Shown here piece by piece: positions 1 to 10,522 of a stretch of 64,000 bases of DNA. The DNA is taken from assembly GCF_905171765.1 (NCBI RefSeq), contig NC_053392.1, positions 38,825,114-38,889,113 on the forward strand, in the 5' to 3' direction. Source of the stretch: Bufo bufo. Its lineage: Eukaryota > Chordata > Amphibia > Anura > Bufonidae. The notes beneath the pieces are model-generated. The model made no database searches and was not told where the DNA came from. It saw nothing but the letters and a program-made list of their open reading frames with translations. Numbering within the stretch: the first letter of the stretch is position 1; every line of letters begins with the position of its first letter. The position numbers and the translations under genes were made by a program.

Positions 1-233
1 AAGAAATAAAGAAAGAAAAGTTTCACCACACAAATGGTCTGAAAACCAACCCTTGAAATCACCAATGAGATTATAATTTGGTCATTTGAGGACAGTTTTC
101 TTCCATTTAGCCAGGCCATGGCATGAACAGCGACGATAAAGGAATGTATCATTAGTCCAACGGTAAAGGACAGTCCTGTCACAAGCACTAGGGTCAGATT
201 TTGGATCATGTTATAATTTTCTTTCATAGCCAT
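1..233 (-). CDS. tas2r: Bitter taste receptor TAS2R, N-terminal part (cut by window edge)
   Basis: Class T2R G protein-coupled receptor of taste-cell membranes. Only the first 77 codons are in the window; the frame is open to the left edge. The ATG at 233-231 is followed by a second Met two codons later. The reading gives an N-terminal segment, TM1 with GLMIHSFIVAVH, then AWLNGRKLSSNDQIIISLVI and SRVGFQ. This fits the family pattern of TM1, a short basic loop and TM2 ending in LxxSR. The usual TM1 Asn of GLxxNxFI is His here. No stop or frameshift is seen. It has the same strand as the intact receptor at 32892-33860, as expected for a tandem TAS2R cluster. Which member it is cannot be told, and whether the rest is intact is unknown. 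Confidence 0.85.
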   Translation of the reverse strand, partial: MAMKENYNMIQNLTLVLVTGLSFTVGLMIHSFIVAVHAMAWLNGRKLSSNDQIIISLVISRVGFQTICVVKLFFLYF

Positions 234-408
234 TTGTCTATTCTGTGGTGTAAGTGATCCCGTCCTGATAAAGATAAGGTGTTAAGTGTTCTCTCAGTGG
301 AAGATATCACAGTATAAAAATATATCATGCAAATCAAAAGGCAAAACCCAGTTCTGCAAATGTGAAAGGCAAAGTAGGTGAGGCTCATCACGATGTTTCT
401 GGCTAATA
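234..408. other. Upstream flank of the partial TAS2R
   Basis: Short non-repetitive stretch directly upstream of the receptor start codon; no other feature recognised. It ends at a TA dinucleotide (407-408) where the Tc1-type MITE begins. Confidence 0.4.
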
Positions 409-552
409 CAGGTGAAACTCAAAAAAATAGAATATTGTCCAAAGTTAATTTATTTCAGTAATGCAACTTAAAAGGTGAAACTAACATATGAGACTCATTA
501 CATGCAAAGCGAGATATTTCAAGCCTTTATTTGTTATAATTTGGGTGATTAT
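409..552. mobile_element. Left half of a Tc1-type MITE
   Basis: Begins caggtgaaactc after a TA (407-408). Its terminal ~55 bases match the reverse complement of 14345-14405, including the shared run atttatttcagtaatgcaa. The inside is interrupted at 552/553 by the hAT element. Together the halves form a small non-autonomous Tc1/mariner-like element with no coding capacity. Confidence 0.75.
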
Positions 553-730
553 TAGGGATGAGCGAACCCGAGGGTTCGTACCGAATTTTGGGGTGTCCGT
601 GACACGGACCCAAGCCCGAACATTTTCGTAAAAGTCCGGGTTCGGTGTTCGGCAATTTCTTGGCGCTTTTTGAAAGGCTGCAAAGCAGCCAATCAACAAG
701 CGTCATACTACTTGCCCCAAGAGGCCATCA

Positions 731-800
731 CAGCCATGCCTACTATTGGCATGGCTGTGATTGGCCAGTGCAGCATGTGACCCAGGCTCTATTTAAGCTG
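731..800 (+). promoter_or_regulatory. Likely promoter of the hAT element
   Basis: A CCAAT-like ggccag/attggc pair (743-776) is followed by a TATA-like tatttaag at 790-797, 230-240 bases inside the left end and on the transposase strand. The related hAT copy has the same layout at 15181-15223 with a cleaner TATA box, which supports the call. Confidence 0.45.
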
Positions 801-1429
801 GAGTCACGTAGCGCCGCCCGTCACTCTGCCATGATCAGTGTAGGGATAGGATGCAGCTGCTGCTGTTAGGGCGAGATTAGGCAGGGATTTACTTACTGAA
901 GTGATCGATGTACAGCTGTGTATCATACAACCTCTGCTATTCAATTGCTCACTGTTTTAACCACCTCAGCCCCCAGTGCTTAAACACCCTGAAAGACCAG
1001 GCCACATTTTACACTTCTGACCTACACTACTTTCACCGTTTATTGCTCGGTCATGCAACTTACCACCCAAATGAATTTTACCTCCTTTTCTTCTCACTAA
1101 TAGAGCTTTCATTTGGTGGTATTTCATTGCTGCTGACATTTTTACTTTTTTTGTTATTAATCGAAATTTAACAATTTTTTTGCAAAAAAATGACATTTTT
1201 CACTTTCAGTTGTAAAATTTTGCAAAAAAAAACGAGATCCATATAGAAATTTTGCTCTAAATTTATTGTTCTACATGTCTTTGATTAAAAAAAAATGTTT
1301 GGGTAAAAAAAAAATGGTTTGGGTAAAAGTTATAGCGTTTACAAACTATGGTACAAAAATGTGAATTTCCGCTTTTTGAAGCAGCTCTGACTTTCTGAGC
1401 ACCTGTCATGTTTCCTGAGGTTCTACAAT

Positions 1430-3400
1430 GCCCAGACAGTACAAACACCCCACAAATGACCCCATTTCGGAAAGTACACACCCTAAGGTATTCGCTGATG
1501 GGCATAGTGAGTTCATAGAACTTTTTATTTTTTGTCACAAGTTAGCGGAAAATGATGATTTGTTTTTTTTTTTTTTTTCTTACAAAGTCTCATATTCCAC
1601 TAACTTGTGACAAAAAATAAAAACTTCTATGAACTCACTATGCCCATCACGAAATACCTTGGGGTCTCTTCTTTCCAAAATGGGGTCACTTGTGGGGTAG
1701 TTATACTGCCCTGGCATTCTAGGGGCCCAAATGTGTGGTAAGGAGTTTGAAATCAAATTCTGTAAAAAATGACCTGTGAAATCCGAAAGGTGATCTTTGG
1801 AATATGGGCCCCTTTGCCCACCTAGGCTGCAAGAAAGTGTCACACATCTGATATCTCTGTATTCAGGAGAAGTTGAGGAATGTGTTTTGGGGTGTCTTTT
1901 TACATATACCCATGCTGAGTGAGATAAATATCTTGGTCAAATGCCAACTTTGTATAAAAAAAATGGGAAAAGTTGTCTTTTGCCAAGATATTTCTCTCAC
2001 CCAGCATGGGTATATGTAAAATGACACCCCAAAACACATTCCCCAACTTCTCCTGAGTACGGAGATACCAGATGTGTGACACTTTTTTGCAGCCTAGGTG
2101 GGCAAAGGGGCCCATATTCCAAAGAGCACCTTTCGGATTTCACAGGTCATTTTTTACAGAATTTGATTTCAAACTCCTTACCACACATTTGGGCCCCTAG
2201 AATGCCAGGGCAGTATAACTACCGCACAAGTGACCCCATTTTGGAAAGAAGAGACCCCAAGGTATTCGCTGATGGGCATAGTGAGTTCATGGAAGTTTTT
2301 ATTTTTTGTCACAAGTTAGTGGAATATGAGACTTTGTATGAAAAAAAAATAAAAAATCAGCATTTTCCACTAACTTGTGACAAAAAATAAAAAATTCTAG
2401 GAACTCGCCATGCCCCTCACGGAATACCTTGGGGTGTCTTCTTTCCAAAATGGGGTCACTTGTGGGGTAGTTATACTGCCCTGGCATTTTCCAGGGGCCC
2501 TAATGTGTGGTAAGTAGGTAAATGACCTGTGAAATCCTAAAGGTGCTCTTTGGAATATGGGCCCCTTTGCCCACCTAGGCTGCAAAAAAGTGTCACACAT
2601 GTGGTATCGCCGTATTCAGGAGAAGTTGGGGAATGTGTTTTCGGGTGTCATTTTACATATACCCTTGCTGGGTGAGAGAAATATCTTGGCAAAAGACAAC
2701 TTTTCCCATTTTTTTATACAAAGTTGGCATTTGACCAAGATATTTCTCTCACCCAGCATGGGTATATGTAAAATGACACCCCAAAACACATTCCCCAACT
2801 TCTCCTGAGTACGGCGATACCAGATGTGTGACACTTTTTTGCAGCCTAGATGCGCAAAGGTGCCCAAATTCCTTTTAGGAGGGCATTTTTAGACATTTGG
2901 ATACCAGACTTCTTCTCACGCTTTGGGGCCCCTAGAATGCCAGGGCAGTATAAATACGCCACATGTGACCCCATTTTGGAAAGAAGACACCCCAAGGTAT
3001 TCAATAAGGGGCATGGCGAGTTCATAGAAATTTTTTTTTTTTGGCACAAGTTAGCGGAAATTGATATTTTTAATTTTTTTCTCACAAAGTCTCCCGTTCC
3101 GCTAACTTGGGACAAAAATTTCAATCTTTCATGGACTCAATATGCCCCTCACGGAATACCTGGGGGTGTCTTCTTTCCGAAATGGGGTCACATGTGGGGT
3201 ATTTATACTGCCCTGGTATTCTAGGGGCCCTAAAGGGTGAGAACAAGTCTGGAATATAAATGTCTAAAAATTTTTACGCATTTGGATTCCGTGAGGGGTA
3301 TGGCGAGTTCATGTGAGATTTTATTTTTTGACACAAGTTAGTGGAAAATGAGACTTTGTAAGAAAAAAAAATAATAATTCCGCTAACTTGGGCCAAAAAA
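1430..3400. repeat. Accordion array of alternating inverted repeats
   Basis: About five copies of a ~300-385-bp unit alternate in orientation. Symmetry centres lie near 1575, 1961, 2347, 2711, 3073 and 3370. The two centre types differ: one is a poly-T/A spacer between ccactaacttgtgac arms, the other lies between catgggtatatgtaaaa arms. For example, 1582-1951 pairs with 1972-2338 over roughly 370 bases with few mismatches. Short ORFs here repeat the same peptides on both strands and are not genes. Confidence 0.85.
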
Positions 3401-3419
3401 ATGTCTGAATGGAGCCTTA

Positions 3420-4610
3420 CAGAGGGTGATCAATGAAAGGGGGGTGATCAATGACAGGGGGTTGATCAATGACAGGGGGGTGATCAATGACAGGGGGGTG
3501 ATCAGGGAGTCTATATGGGGTGATAACCACAGTCATTGATCACGCCCGTGTAAGGCTTCATTCAGACGTCCGTATGCGTTTTGCGGATCCGATCCATCTA
3601 TCAGTGCATCCGTAAAAATCATGCGGACATCTGAATGGAGCTTTACAGGGGGGTAATCAATGACAGGGGGTGATCAGGGAGTCTATATGGGGTGATAACC
3701 ACAGTCATTGATCATGCCCCTGTAAGGCTTCATTCAGACGTCCGGATGCGTTTTGCGGATCCGATCCATCTATCAGTGCATCCGTAAAAATCATGCGGAC
3801 ATCTGAATGGAGCTTTACAGGGGGGTAATCAATGACAGGGAGGTAATCAATGACAGGGGGGTGATCAGGGAGTCTATATGGGGTGATCACCACAGTCATT
3901 GATCACGCCCCTGTAAGGCTTCATTCAGACGTCCGGATGCGTTTTGCGGATCCGATCCATCTATCAGTGCATCCGTAAAAATCATGCGGACATCCAAATG
4001 GAGCTTTACAGGGGGGTGATCAGGGAGTCTATATGGGGTGATCACCACAGTCATTGATCATGCCCCTGTAAGGCTTCATTCAGACGTCCGGATGCGTTTT
4101 GCGGATCCGATCCATCTATCAGTGCATCCGTAAAAATCATGCGGACATCTGAATGGAGCTTTACAGGGGGGTGATCAGGGAGTCTATATGGGGTGATCAC
4201 CACAGTCATTGATCATGCCCCTGTAAGGCTTCATTCAGACGTCCGGATGCGTTTTGCGGATCCGATCCATCTATTAGTGGATCCGTAAAAATCATGCGGA
4301 CATCTGAATGGAGCTTTACAGGGGGGTAATCAATGACAGGGGGGTAATCAATGACAGGGGGGTGATCAGGGAGTCTATATGGGGTGATCACCACAGTCAT
4401 TGATCACGCCCCTGTAAGGCTTCATTCAGACGTCCGGATGCGTTTTGCGGATCCGATCCATCTATCAGTGGATCCGTAAAAATCATGCGGACGTCTGAAT
4501 GGAGCTTTACAGGGGGTTGATCAATGACAGGGGGGTAATCAATGACAGGGGGGTGATCAGGGAGTCTATATGGGGTGATCAGGGGCTAATAAGGGGTTAA
4601 TAAGTGACGG
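3420..4610. repeat. Tandem array, ~155-bp core plus variable ~19-bp subrepeats
   Basis: The core containing aggcttcattcagacgtccg and ttttgcggatccgatccatc recurs at about 3552, 3725, 3915, 4070, 4225 and 4418. Spacing varies (about 155 to 193) because each unit carries one to several copies of an ~19-bp submonomer like gggggtaatcaatgacagg. No coding sense; the two identical-looking 64-residue minus-strand ORFs (3705-3899, 4206-4400) are by-products. Confidence 0.85.
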
Positions 4611-4655
4611 GGGGGGTGTAGTGTAGTGTAGTGGTGCTTGGTGCTACTTTACTGA

Positions 4656-4978
4656 GCTACCTGTGTCCTCTGGTGGTCGATCCAAACAAAGGGGACCACC
4701 AGAGGACCAGGTAGCAGGTATATTAGACGCTGTTATCAAAACAGCGTCTAATATACCTGTTAGGGGTTAAAAAAAACACATCTCCAGCCTGCCGGCGAAC
4801 GATCGCCGCTGGCAGGCTGGAGATCAACTCTCTTACCTTCCGTTCCTGTGAGCGCGCGCGCCTGTGTGCGCGCGTTCACAGGAAGTCTCGCGTCTCGCGA
4901 GATGACGCATATATGCGTGACTGTGCGCAGCGCTGCCACCTCCGGAACGCGATCCTGCGTTAGGCGGTCCGGAGGTGG
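4656..4978. repeat. Row of six adjacent hairpins at the right end of the TTAA element
   Basis: Consecutive inverted repeats: 4656-4715 (22-bp arms, one bulge), 4716-4758 (19-bp perfect arms), 4780-4824 (14-bp arms plus inner ggcga/tcgcc), 4843-4884 (GC-rich, ttcctgtg/cacaggaa), 4886-4918 (tctcgcg/cgcgaga, then acgcatatatgcgt), and 4936-4978 (ccacctccgga/tccggaggtgg, which is also the terminal repeat). Little sequence lies between them. Confidence 0.85.
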
Positions 4979-4982
4979 TTAA

Positions 4983-5449
4983 GGCTGCCCAGAGCGTTTT
5001 TCAGTCACTTTTTTCTGGGGTGATCAGCGGCCATTTTGTGTCTTGTGGTGCGCCAGCACAAGCTGCCACCAAGTCCATTTTTAACCATCAATAGTGTGTT
5101 GTTTTTTTTTGCTATATCCTACAGCAGGGGCTTGGCTGTGCTTGCTATTTTATTGAGGGGTAAAATACAATTGCCAAAATAGCAGTACCCTAAATCTGGT
5201 GTTTCAGCTGTGGCTAGCCAATTGTAATACTGTCTGCTGTCTGCCGAAGCACAGTTTTTGTTCTGGGTTGAATACAATTCCCAATTTAGCAATTCCCTAA
5301 ATAATTGTTTTCTGCTGTATCAGGCCAAGTTTAAATCTATCCATAAAAGGGTTATTAGATTGAAGGTGCTGATAGGGTCATCCTCAATACCTTCACACGC
5401 TACCGTGCATCTCCAAGTCTAATTCTGTCCGTAAACGTATACCTGTCAT
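4983..5449 (+). repeat. hAT leader, first copy of a ~293-bp tandem repeat
   Basis: Untranslated leader of the hAT element. The segment from about 5243 to 5447 (cacagtttttgttctggg through cgtatacctgtcat) recurs at 8205-8408, and the following ccrccgcctaaataatagg block recurs at 8117 and 8410, giving a period near 293 bases. The LINE inserted between the copies. Confidence 0.7.
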
Positions 5450-5504
5450 CAATACCAGGTTCTCTCTATACAGGAAAGACAGAGAAGGCAAGAAGGGGGG
5501 AGGG

Positions 5505-5930
5505 GTGGCCCTGTATGTGAAAGACAGCATAAAATCTAATTTGATACAAGTAAGCGAGAACAATTTAGAGTCAGTTTGGGTTACCTTGCAGCTTGATAAT
5601 CATAAGGTAACTCGTGTAGGTGTGATATATAGACCACCTAGCCAAGTCAAAGAATTAGATGATCTACTAGTTGAGGAAATATCTAAAATGACATTGAAGG
5701 GGGAAGTTATCATTATGGGAGACTTCAATCTTCCTGATGTAAACTGGAAAACCAAAATAGCTAGTTCTGCCAGGAGTACAGATATTCTAAATTCCCTACT
5801 GGGATTATCTCTACAGCAAGTAGTTGAGGAGCCAACCCGGAAGGAGGCCATTTTAGATTTAGTATTCACAAATGGGAATTTGGTATATGATATTACTGTA
5901 GGGGAAAGCTTGGGATCTAGTGATCACTAG
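5505..5930 (+). pseudogene. LINE endonuclease (APE type), C-terminal part
   Basis: Fragment of the apurinic-type endonuclease that nicks target DNA for LINE insertion. Visible motifs are GGGVALYVKD, GVIYRPPSQ, IIMGDFNLPDVNW and a C-terminal LGSSDH. The His of SDH is a family catalytic residue and the Asp and Asn of GDFN are also expected. A TAG directly after SDH ends the frame, but recognisable continuation (SVWFTI) follows in the same frame, so this is a nonsense mutation. The N-terminal half of the domain is absent because the element is 5'-truncated. Confidence 0.85.
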
Positions 5931-6063
5931 TCAGTGTGGTTTACTATAAGTACAGTGACTGAGTCACACCACACAAAAACAAAAGTTTTAGATTTTAGAA
6001 AAACTGACTTTTCTAAAATTTGATTAGTGGTATACGAGTCCCTATCAGATTGGAACAGTTTCA

Positions 6064-6669
6064 TTGGAGTCCAGGAGAAATGGGAAATACTTAAAAGAGG
6101 CACTATTGAAGGCAACAGAAAATTGCATTAGGCTTGTCAGTAAAAGCAAAAAAAGGAAAAGACCACTGTGGTACTCAGCAGAAGTGGCCAAAATCATTAA
6201 AAACAAAAAGATAGCATTTAGGAATTATAAAAAAATAAAAAACGAGGATGACAGGCTAATTTACAAGATTAGGCAGAGAGAGGCCAAACAAGTTATAAGA
6301 GCTTCTAAAGCACAGGCAGAAGAGAAATTAGCTCAGTCAGGGAAAAAAGGCGATAAGGCATTCTTCAGATACATAAATGAAAAAAGGAAACTAAAACAAG
6401 GAATTACAAAATTAAAAACAAAAGAAGGAAGGTATATGGAAGAAGATAAAGAACTAGCTGACTGCCTCAATGAATACTTCTGTTCAGTCTTTACGAAGGA
6501 AAATGAAGGAAAAGGACCTCAGTTAGGAAAGAAGACTAATGAATCTTTTGATGCATGTGTCTTTACAGAGGAAGAGGTTCTAAGTCAGCTGTCTAAAATC
6601 AATACAAATAAGTCACAGGGGCCTGATGGGATACACCCAAAGCTATTAAAGAGCTCAGCGGTGAACTAG
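6064..6669 (+). pseudogene. LINE ORF2 linker before the reverse transcriptase
   Basis: Lysine-rich linker between endonuclease and reverse transcriptase of the same LINE, ending in INTNKSQGPDGIHPKLLK, the start of the RT domain (the KSxGPDGI pattern of CR1/L2 and Jockey relatives). The frame is then lost near 6645; RT sequence resumes in another frame. It lies in a different frame from the endonuclease fragment, so at least one indel lies between 5930 and 6064. Confidence 0.8.
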
Positions 6670-6746
6670 CAAAACCATTAACAGATTTATTTAACCAATC
6701 ACTGGCAACAGGAGTCGTCCCAGAAGATTGGAAATTAGCAAATGTT

Positions 6747-7337
6747 GTGCCCATTCACAAGAAAGGTAGTAGGGAGGAATCGGGCAACTATAGGCCAGTA
6801 AGCCTGACATCAATAGTGGGGAAATTAATGGAAACCATACTTAAGGAGAGGATTGTGGAACATCTAAAATCCCATGGATTGAAAGATGAAAAACAGCATG
6901 GGTTTACTTCAGGGAGATCATGTCAAACTAATCTTATTGATTTTTTTGATTGGGTGACTAAAACAATAGATGGCGGAGGTGCAGTAGACATTGCTTATCT
7001 AGACTTCAGTAAGGCTTTCGATACTGTCACACACAGAAGGCTTATCAATAAATTGCAGTCTTTGGGCTTGGACTCCCATATTGTTGAATGGATTAGGCAG
7101 TGGCTGAGGGACAGGCAACAGAGGGTTGTAGTCAATGGAGTATATTCAGACCAAGGTCTTGTTACCAGAGGGGTACCTCAGGGATCTGTTCTGGGACCCA
7201 TATTGTTTAATATCTTTATCAGCAAAATTGCAGAAGGCCTCAATGGTAAGGTGTGTCTTTTTGCTGATGACACAAAGATTTGTAACAGGGTTGATGTTCC
7301 TAGAGGAATGGTAAAAAATCTGGCAACTAAAATTTAA
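6747..7337 (+). pseudogene. LINE reverse transcriptase core
   Basis: RT palm and fingers of a CR1/L2-like LINE. Motifs in order: NYRPVSLTSIVGKLME, KQHGFTSGRSC, AYLDFSKAFDTV (first catalytic Asp), RGVPQGSVLGPILFNIFI, and CLFADDTKIC (catalytic Asp pair FADD). All three catalytic Asp positions survive. After about 7300 the frame is lost with a small deletion before WQLKFNVDKC. The element cannot make a whole protein. Confidence 0.9.
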
Positions 7338-7338
7338 T

Positions 7339-8028
7339 GTGGATAAGTGCAAAGTAATGCACCTGGGGCGTAAAAACCCAAGAGCAGAATATAAAATCAG
7401 TGATACAGTCCTAACCTCAGTATCTGAGGAAAGGGATTTAGGGGTCATTATTTCAGAAGACTTAAAGGTAGGCAGACAATGTCATAGAGCAGCAGGAAAT
7501 GCTAGCAGAATGCTTGGGTGTATAGGGAGAGGCATTACTAGTAGAAAGAGGGAGGTGCTCATGCCGCTCTACAGAGCACTAGTGAGACCTCATCTGGAGT
7601 ATTGTGCTCAGTACTGGAGACCATATCTCCAGAAGGATATTGATACTTTGGAGAGAGTTCAGAGAAGAGCTACTAAACTGGTACATGGATTGCAGGATAA
7701 AACTTACCAGGAAAGATTAAAGGACCTTAACATGTATAGCTTGCAAGAAAGACGAGACAGAGGGGATATGATAGAAACTTTTAAATACATAAAGGGAATC
7801 AACAAGGTAAAAGAAGAGAGAATATTTAAAAGAAGAAAAACTGCTACAAGAGGACATTGCTTTAAATTAGAGGGGCAAAGGTTTAAAAGTAATATCAGGA
7901 AGTGTTACTTTACTGAGAGAGTAGTGGATGCATGGAATAGCCTTCCTGCAGAAGTGGTAGCTGCAAATACAGTGAAGGAGTTTAAGCATGCATGGGATAG
8001 GCATAAGGCCATCCTTCATATAAGATAG
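7339..8028 (+). pseudogene. LINE ORF2 C-terminal region
   Basis: RT thumb and C-terminal region, starting FNVDKCKVMHLGRKNPRAEY and running through LVRPHLEYCAQYWRPY, RVQRRATKLVHGL and ERVVDAWNSLPAEVV to its natural stop at 8026-8028. These are standard CR1/L2-like C-terminal motifs. The frame is intact over 229 codons. The short 3' UTR (8029-8116) follows. Confidence 0.88.
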
Positions 8029-8116
8029 GGCCAGGGGCTATCCATAGTATTCAGTATATTGGGCAGACTAGATGGGCCAAATGGTTCTTATCTGCCGACA
8101 CATTCTATATTTCTAT

Positions 8117-8597
8117 CCACCGCCTAAATAATAGGCCTACAATTTGTATTCAGCTAAATCTGTTGTTACTGCTGTGGCTGGTCAATCTATTTAGTGGCCG
8201 CCAAAGCACAGTTTTTGTTCTGGGTTGGAATACAATTCCCAACTTAGCAATTCCCTAAATCAGTGGTTTCTGCTGTATCAGGCCAAGGTTAAATCTATCC
8301 ATAAAAGGGTATATTAGATTGAAGGTGCGGATAGGGTCATTCTCAATAACTTCACACGCTACCGTGCATTTCCAAATCTAATTCTGTCCGTAAACGTATA
8401 CCTGTCATCCAGCGTCTAAATAATAGGCCTACAATTTATATTCAGCTAAATCTGTTGTTACTGCTGTGCCTGTATTAGTGTAATACGGTACCTAAATAGA
8501 TAGCCAGATAGTGTTAGGTGCCTGTAAAAAAAGGCCTGAATTTGAATTCAATACATTGGACCAAATAATTTTTTTCTTATTGTGGTGAACGGTAACA
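8117..8597 (+). repeat. hAT leader, second and partial third copy of the ~293-bp repeat
   Basis: Resumes the leader repeat after the LINE: cctaaataataggcctacaa at about 8124 and again near 8417. Directly precedes the transposase start codon at 8598. No other gene seen. Confidence 0.7.
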
Positions 8598-9218
8598 ATG
8601 AGGAAAACATCTAGTAAGGGACGTGGACGCGGACATGGTTGTGGTGGTGTTAGTGGACCCTCTGGTGCTGGGAGAGGACATGGCCGTTCTGCCACAGCCA
8701 CACGTCCTAGTGAACCAACTACCTCAAGTCCCAGTAGCAGCCAGAATTTACAGCGATATTTGGTGGGGCCCAATGCCGTTCTAAGGATGGTAAGGCCTGA
8801 GCAGGTACAGGCATTAGTCAATTGGGTGGCCGACAGTGGATCCAGCACGTTCACATTATCTCCCACCCAGTCTTCTGCAGAAAGCGCACAGATGGCGCAT
8901 GAAAACCAAGCCCATCAGTCTGTCACATCACCCCCATGCATATCAGGGAAACTGTCTGAGCCTCAAGTTATGCAGCAGTCTCTTATGCTGTTTGAAGACT
9001 CTGCTGGCAGGGTTTCCCAAGGGCATCCACCTAGTCCTTCCCCAGCGGTGGAAGACATAGAATGCACTGACGCACAACCACTTATGTTTCCTGATGATGA
9101 GGACATGGGAATACCACCTCAGCACGTCTCTGATGATGACGAAACACAGGTGCCAACTGCTGCGTCTTTCTGCAGTGTGCAGACTGAACAGGAGGTCAGG
9201 GAGGAAGACTGGGTGTAA
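8598..9218 (+). pseudogene. hAT transposase, N-terminal extension
   Basis: The ATG at 8598 (gtaacaatga context) opens a 206-codon frame with an RG/GRG-rich start (KGRGRGHGCGG) followed by a Ser/Pro-rich and then acidic segment; no fold is recognised. Such long disordered leaders sit upstream of the BED finger in some large vertebrate hAT elements. The TAA at 9216-9218 interrupts, yet the same frame stays open and similarly acidic to about 9400. There a frameshift moves the reading into the BED finger frame. This is therefore the 5' part of one gene running 8598-11992. Confidence 0.7.
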
Positions 9219-9478
9219 GACGATGCAGGGGACGATGAGGTCCTAGACCCCACATGGAATGAAGGTTGTGCCACTGACTTTCAGAATTCGGAGGCAGAGG
9301 CAGTGGTGAGACCGAGCCAACAGTGTAGCAAAAGAGGGAGCAGTGGGGAAAAGCCCGCCGCCAAGAGAGTCCGTCTGCTACTGGCCACCGCTATCTGGGA
9401 CCGAGCACCCCAAAAAAGGCTTCAAGGAGTTCCCTGGCGTGGCAGTTCTTCAAACAATGTGCTGACGACAAGACCCGA

Positions 9479-10384
9479 GTGGTTTGCACGCTGTGCCATC
9501 AGAGCCTGAAGCGAGGCATTAACGTTCTGAACCTTAGCACAACCTGCATGACCAGGCACCTGCATGCAAAGCATGAACTGCAGTGGAGTAAACACCTTAA
9601 AAACAAGGAACTCACTCAGGCTCCCCCTGCTACCTCTTCTGCTGCTGCCGCCTCGGCCTCTTCCTCCACCTCTGGAGGAACGTTGGCACCTGCCACCCAG
9701 CAAACAGAGGATGTACCACCAACACCACCAGCTCCGTCACCAAGCATCTCAACCATGTCACACGGCAGCGTTCAGCTATCCATCTCACAAACATTTGAGA
9801 GAAAGCGTAAATTCCCACCTAGCCACCCTCGATCCCTGGCCCTGAATGCCAGCATTTCTAAACTACTGGCCTATGAAATGCTGTCATTCAGACTGGTGGA
9901 CACAGACAGCTTCAAACAGCTCATGTCGCTTGCTGTCCCACAGTATGTTGTTCCCAGCCGCCACTACTTCTCCAAGAGAGCCGTGCCTTCCCTGCACAAT
10001 CAAGTATCCGATAAAATCAAGTGTGCACTGCGCAATGCCATCTGTGGCAAGGTCCACCTAACCACAGATACGTGGACCAGTAAGCACGGCCAGAGACGCT
10101 ATATCTCCCTAACTGCACACTGGGTAAATGTAGTGGCGGCTGGGCCCCAGGCGAAGAGCTTTTTGGCGCACGTCCTTCTGCCGCCAAGGATCGCAGGGCA
10201 ACATTCTTTGCCTCCTGTTGCCTCCTCCTCCTACTCGGCTTCCTCCTCCTCTTCTTCCACCTGCTCATCCAGTCAGCCACACACCTTCACCACCAACTTC
10301 AGCACAGCCCAGGGTAAACGTCAGCAGGCCATTCTGAAACTCATATGTTTGGGGGACAGGCCCCACACCGCACAGGAGTTGTGA
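9479..10384 (+). pseudogene. hAT transposase, BED finger and N-terminal catalytic part
   Basis: A BED-type zinc finger (CTLC ... HLHAKH), whose tryptophan-containing lead-in (LAWQFFKQCADDKTR) lies just upstream of 9479, is followed by a Ser/Ala/Pro linker. Then come the DNA-binding and RNase H-like start: LVDTDSFKQLM, SRHYFSKRAVP and LTTDTWTSKHGQRRYISLTA. The last holds the first catalytic Asp of the DDE fold (TTDxWTS). A TGA at 10382-10384 ends the frame, but homologous sequence (LVVCDNGRNL, second catalytic Asp) continues in frame to another TGA near 10514. Both could be CGA-to-TGA changes. Confidence 0.88.
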
Positions 10385-10522
10385 CGGGGTATAGAACAAC
10401 AGACCGACGAGTGGTTGCTGCCGGTGAGCCTCAAGCCCGGCCTGGTGGTGTGCGATAATGGGCGAAATCTCGTTGCAGCTCTGGGACTAGCCGGTTTGAC
10501 GCACATCCCTTGACTGGCGCAT

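Larger units (their letters stand above)
957..4982. mobile_element. TTAA-flanked element carrying inverted, tandem and hairpin repeats
   Basis: TTAA lies at 957-960 and 4979-4982. The inner termini match as an inverted repeat: ccacctcagccc on the left and, reverse-complemented, ccacctccggac on the right. A TTAA target is typical of piggyBac and Kolobok elements. Removing it rejoins hAT leader sequence. Bases 961-1430 are AT-rich with no ORF, 1430-3400 form an accordion of inverted repeats, 3420-4610 a tandem array and 4656-4978 a row of hairpins. It encodes no recognisable transposase and is non-autonomous. Assignment to Kolobok versus piggyBac is inference. Confidence 0.7.
5450..8116 (+). 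mobile_element. 5'-truncated CR1/L2-like LINE inside the hAT leader
   Basis: Starts abruptly inside the endonuclease domain and ends in a 3' tail with ttctatatttctat (about 8103-8116), the usual short-repeat end of CR1/L2-type elements rather than poly-A. Flanking hAT leader rejoins cleanly across it (cctgtcat | ccaccgcc). Four coding fragments follow in order: endonuclease C-part, linker, reverse transcriptase, C-terminal region. They are separated by a stop, frameshifts and a small deletion. Confidence 0.85.

Noticed and set aside
2076..2390. 104-residue ORF and similar ORFs on both strands at 1580-3224
   Set aside because: They repeat the same peptide on both strands because of the accordion of inverted repeats.
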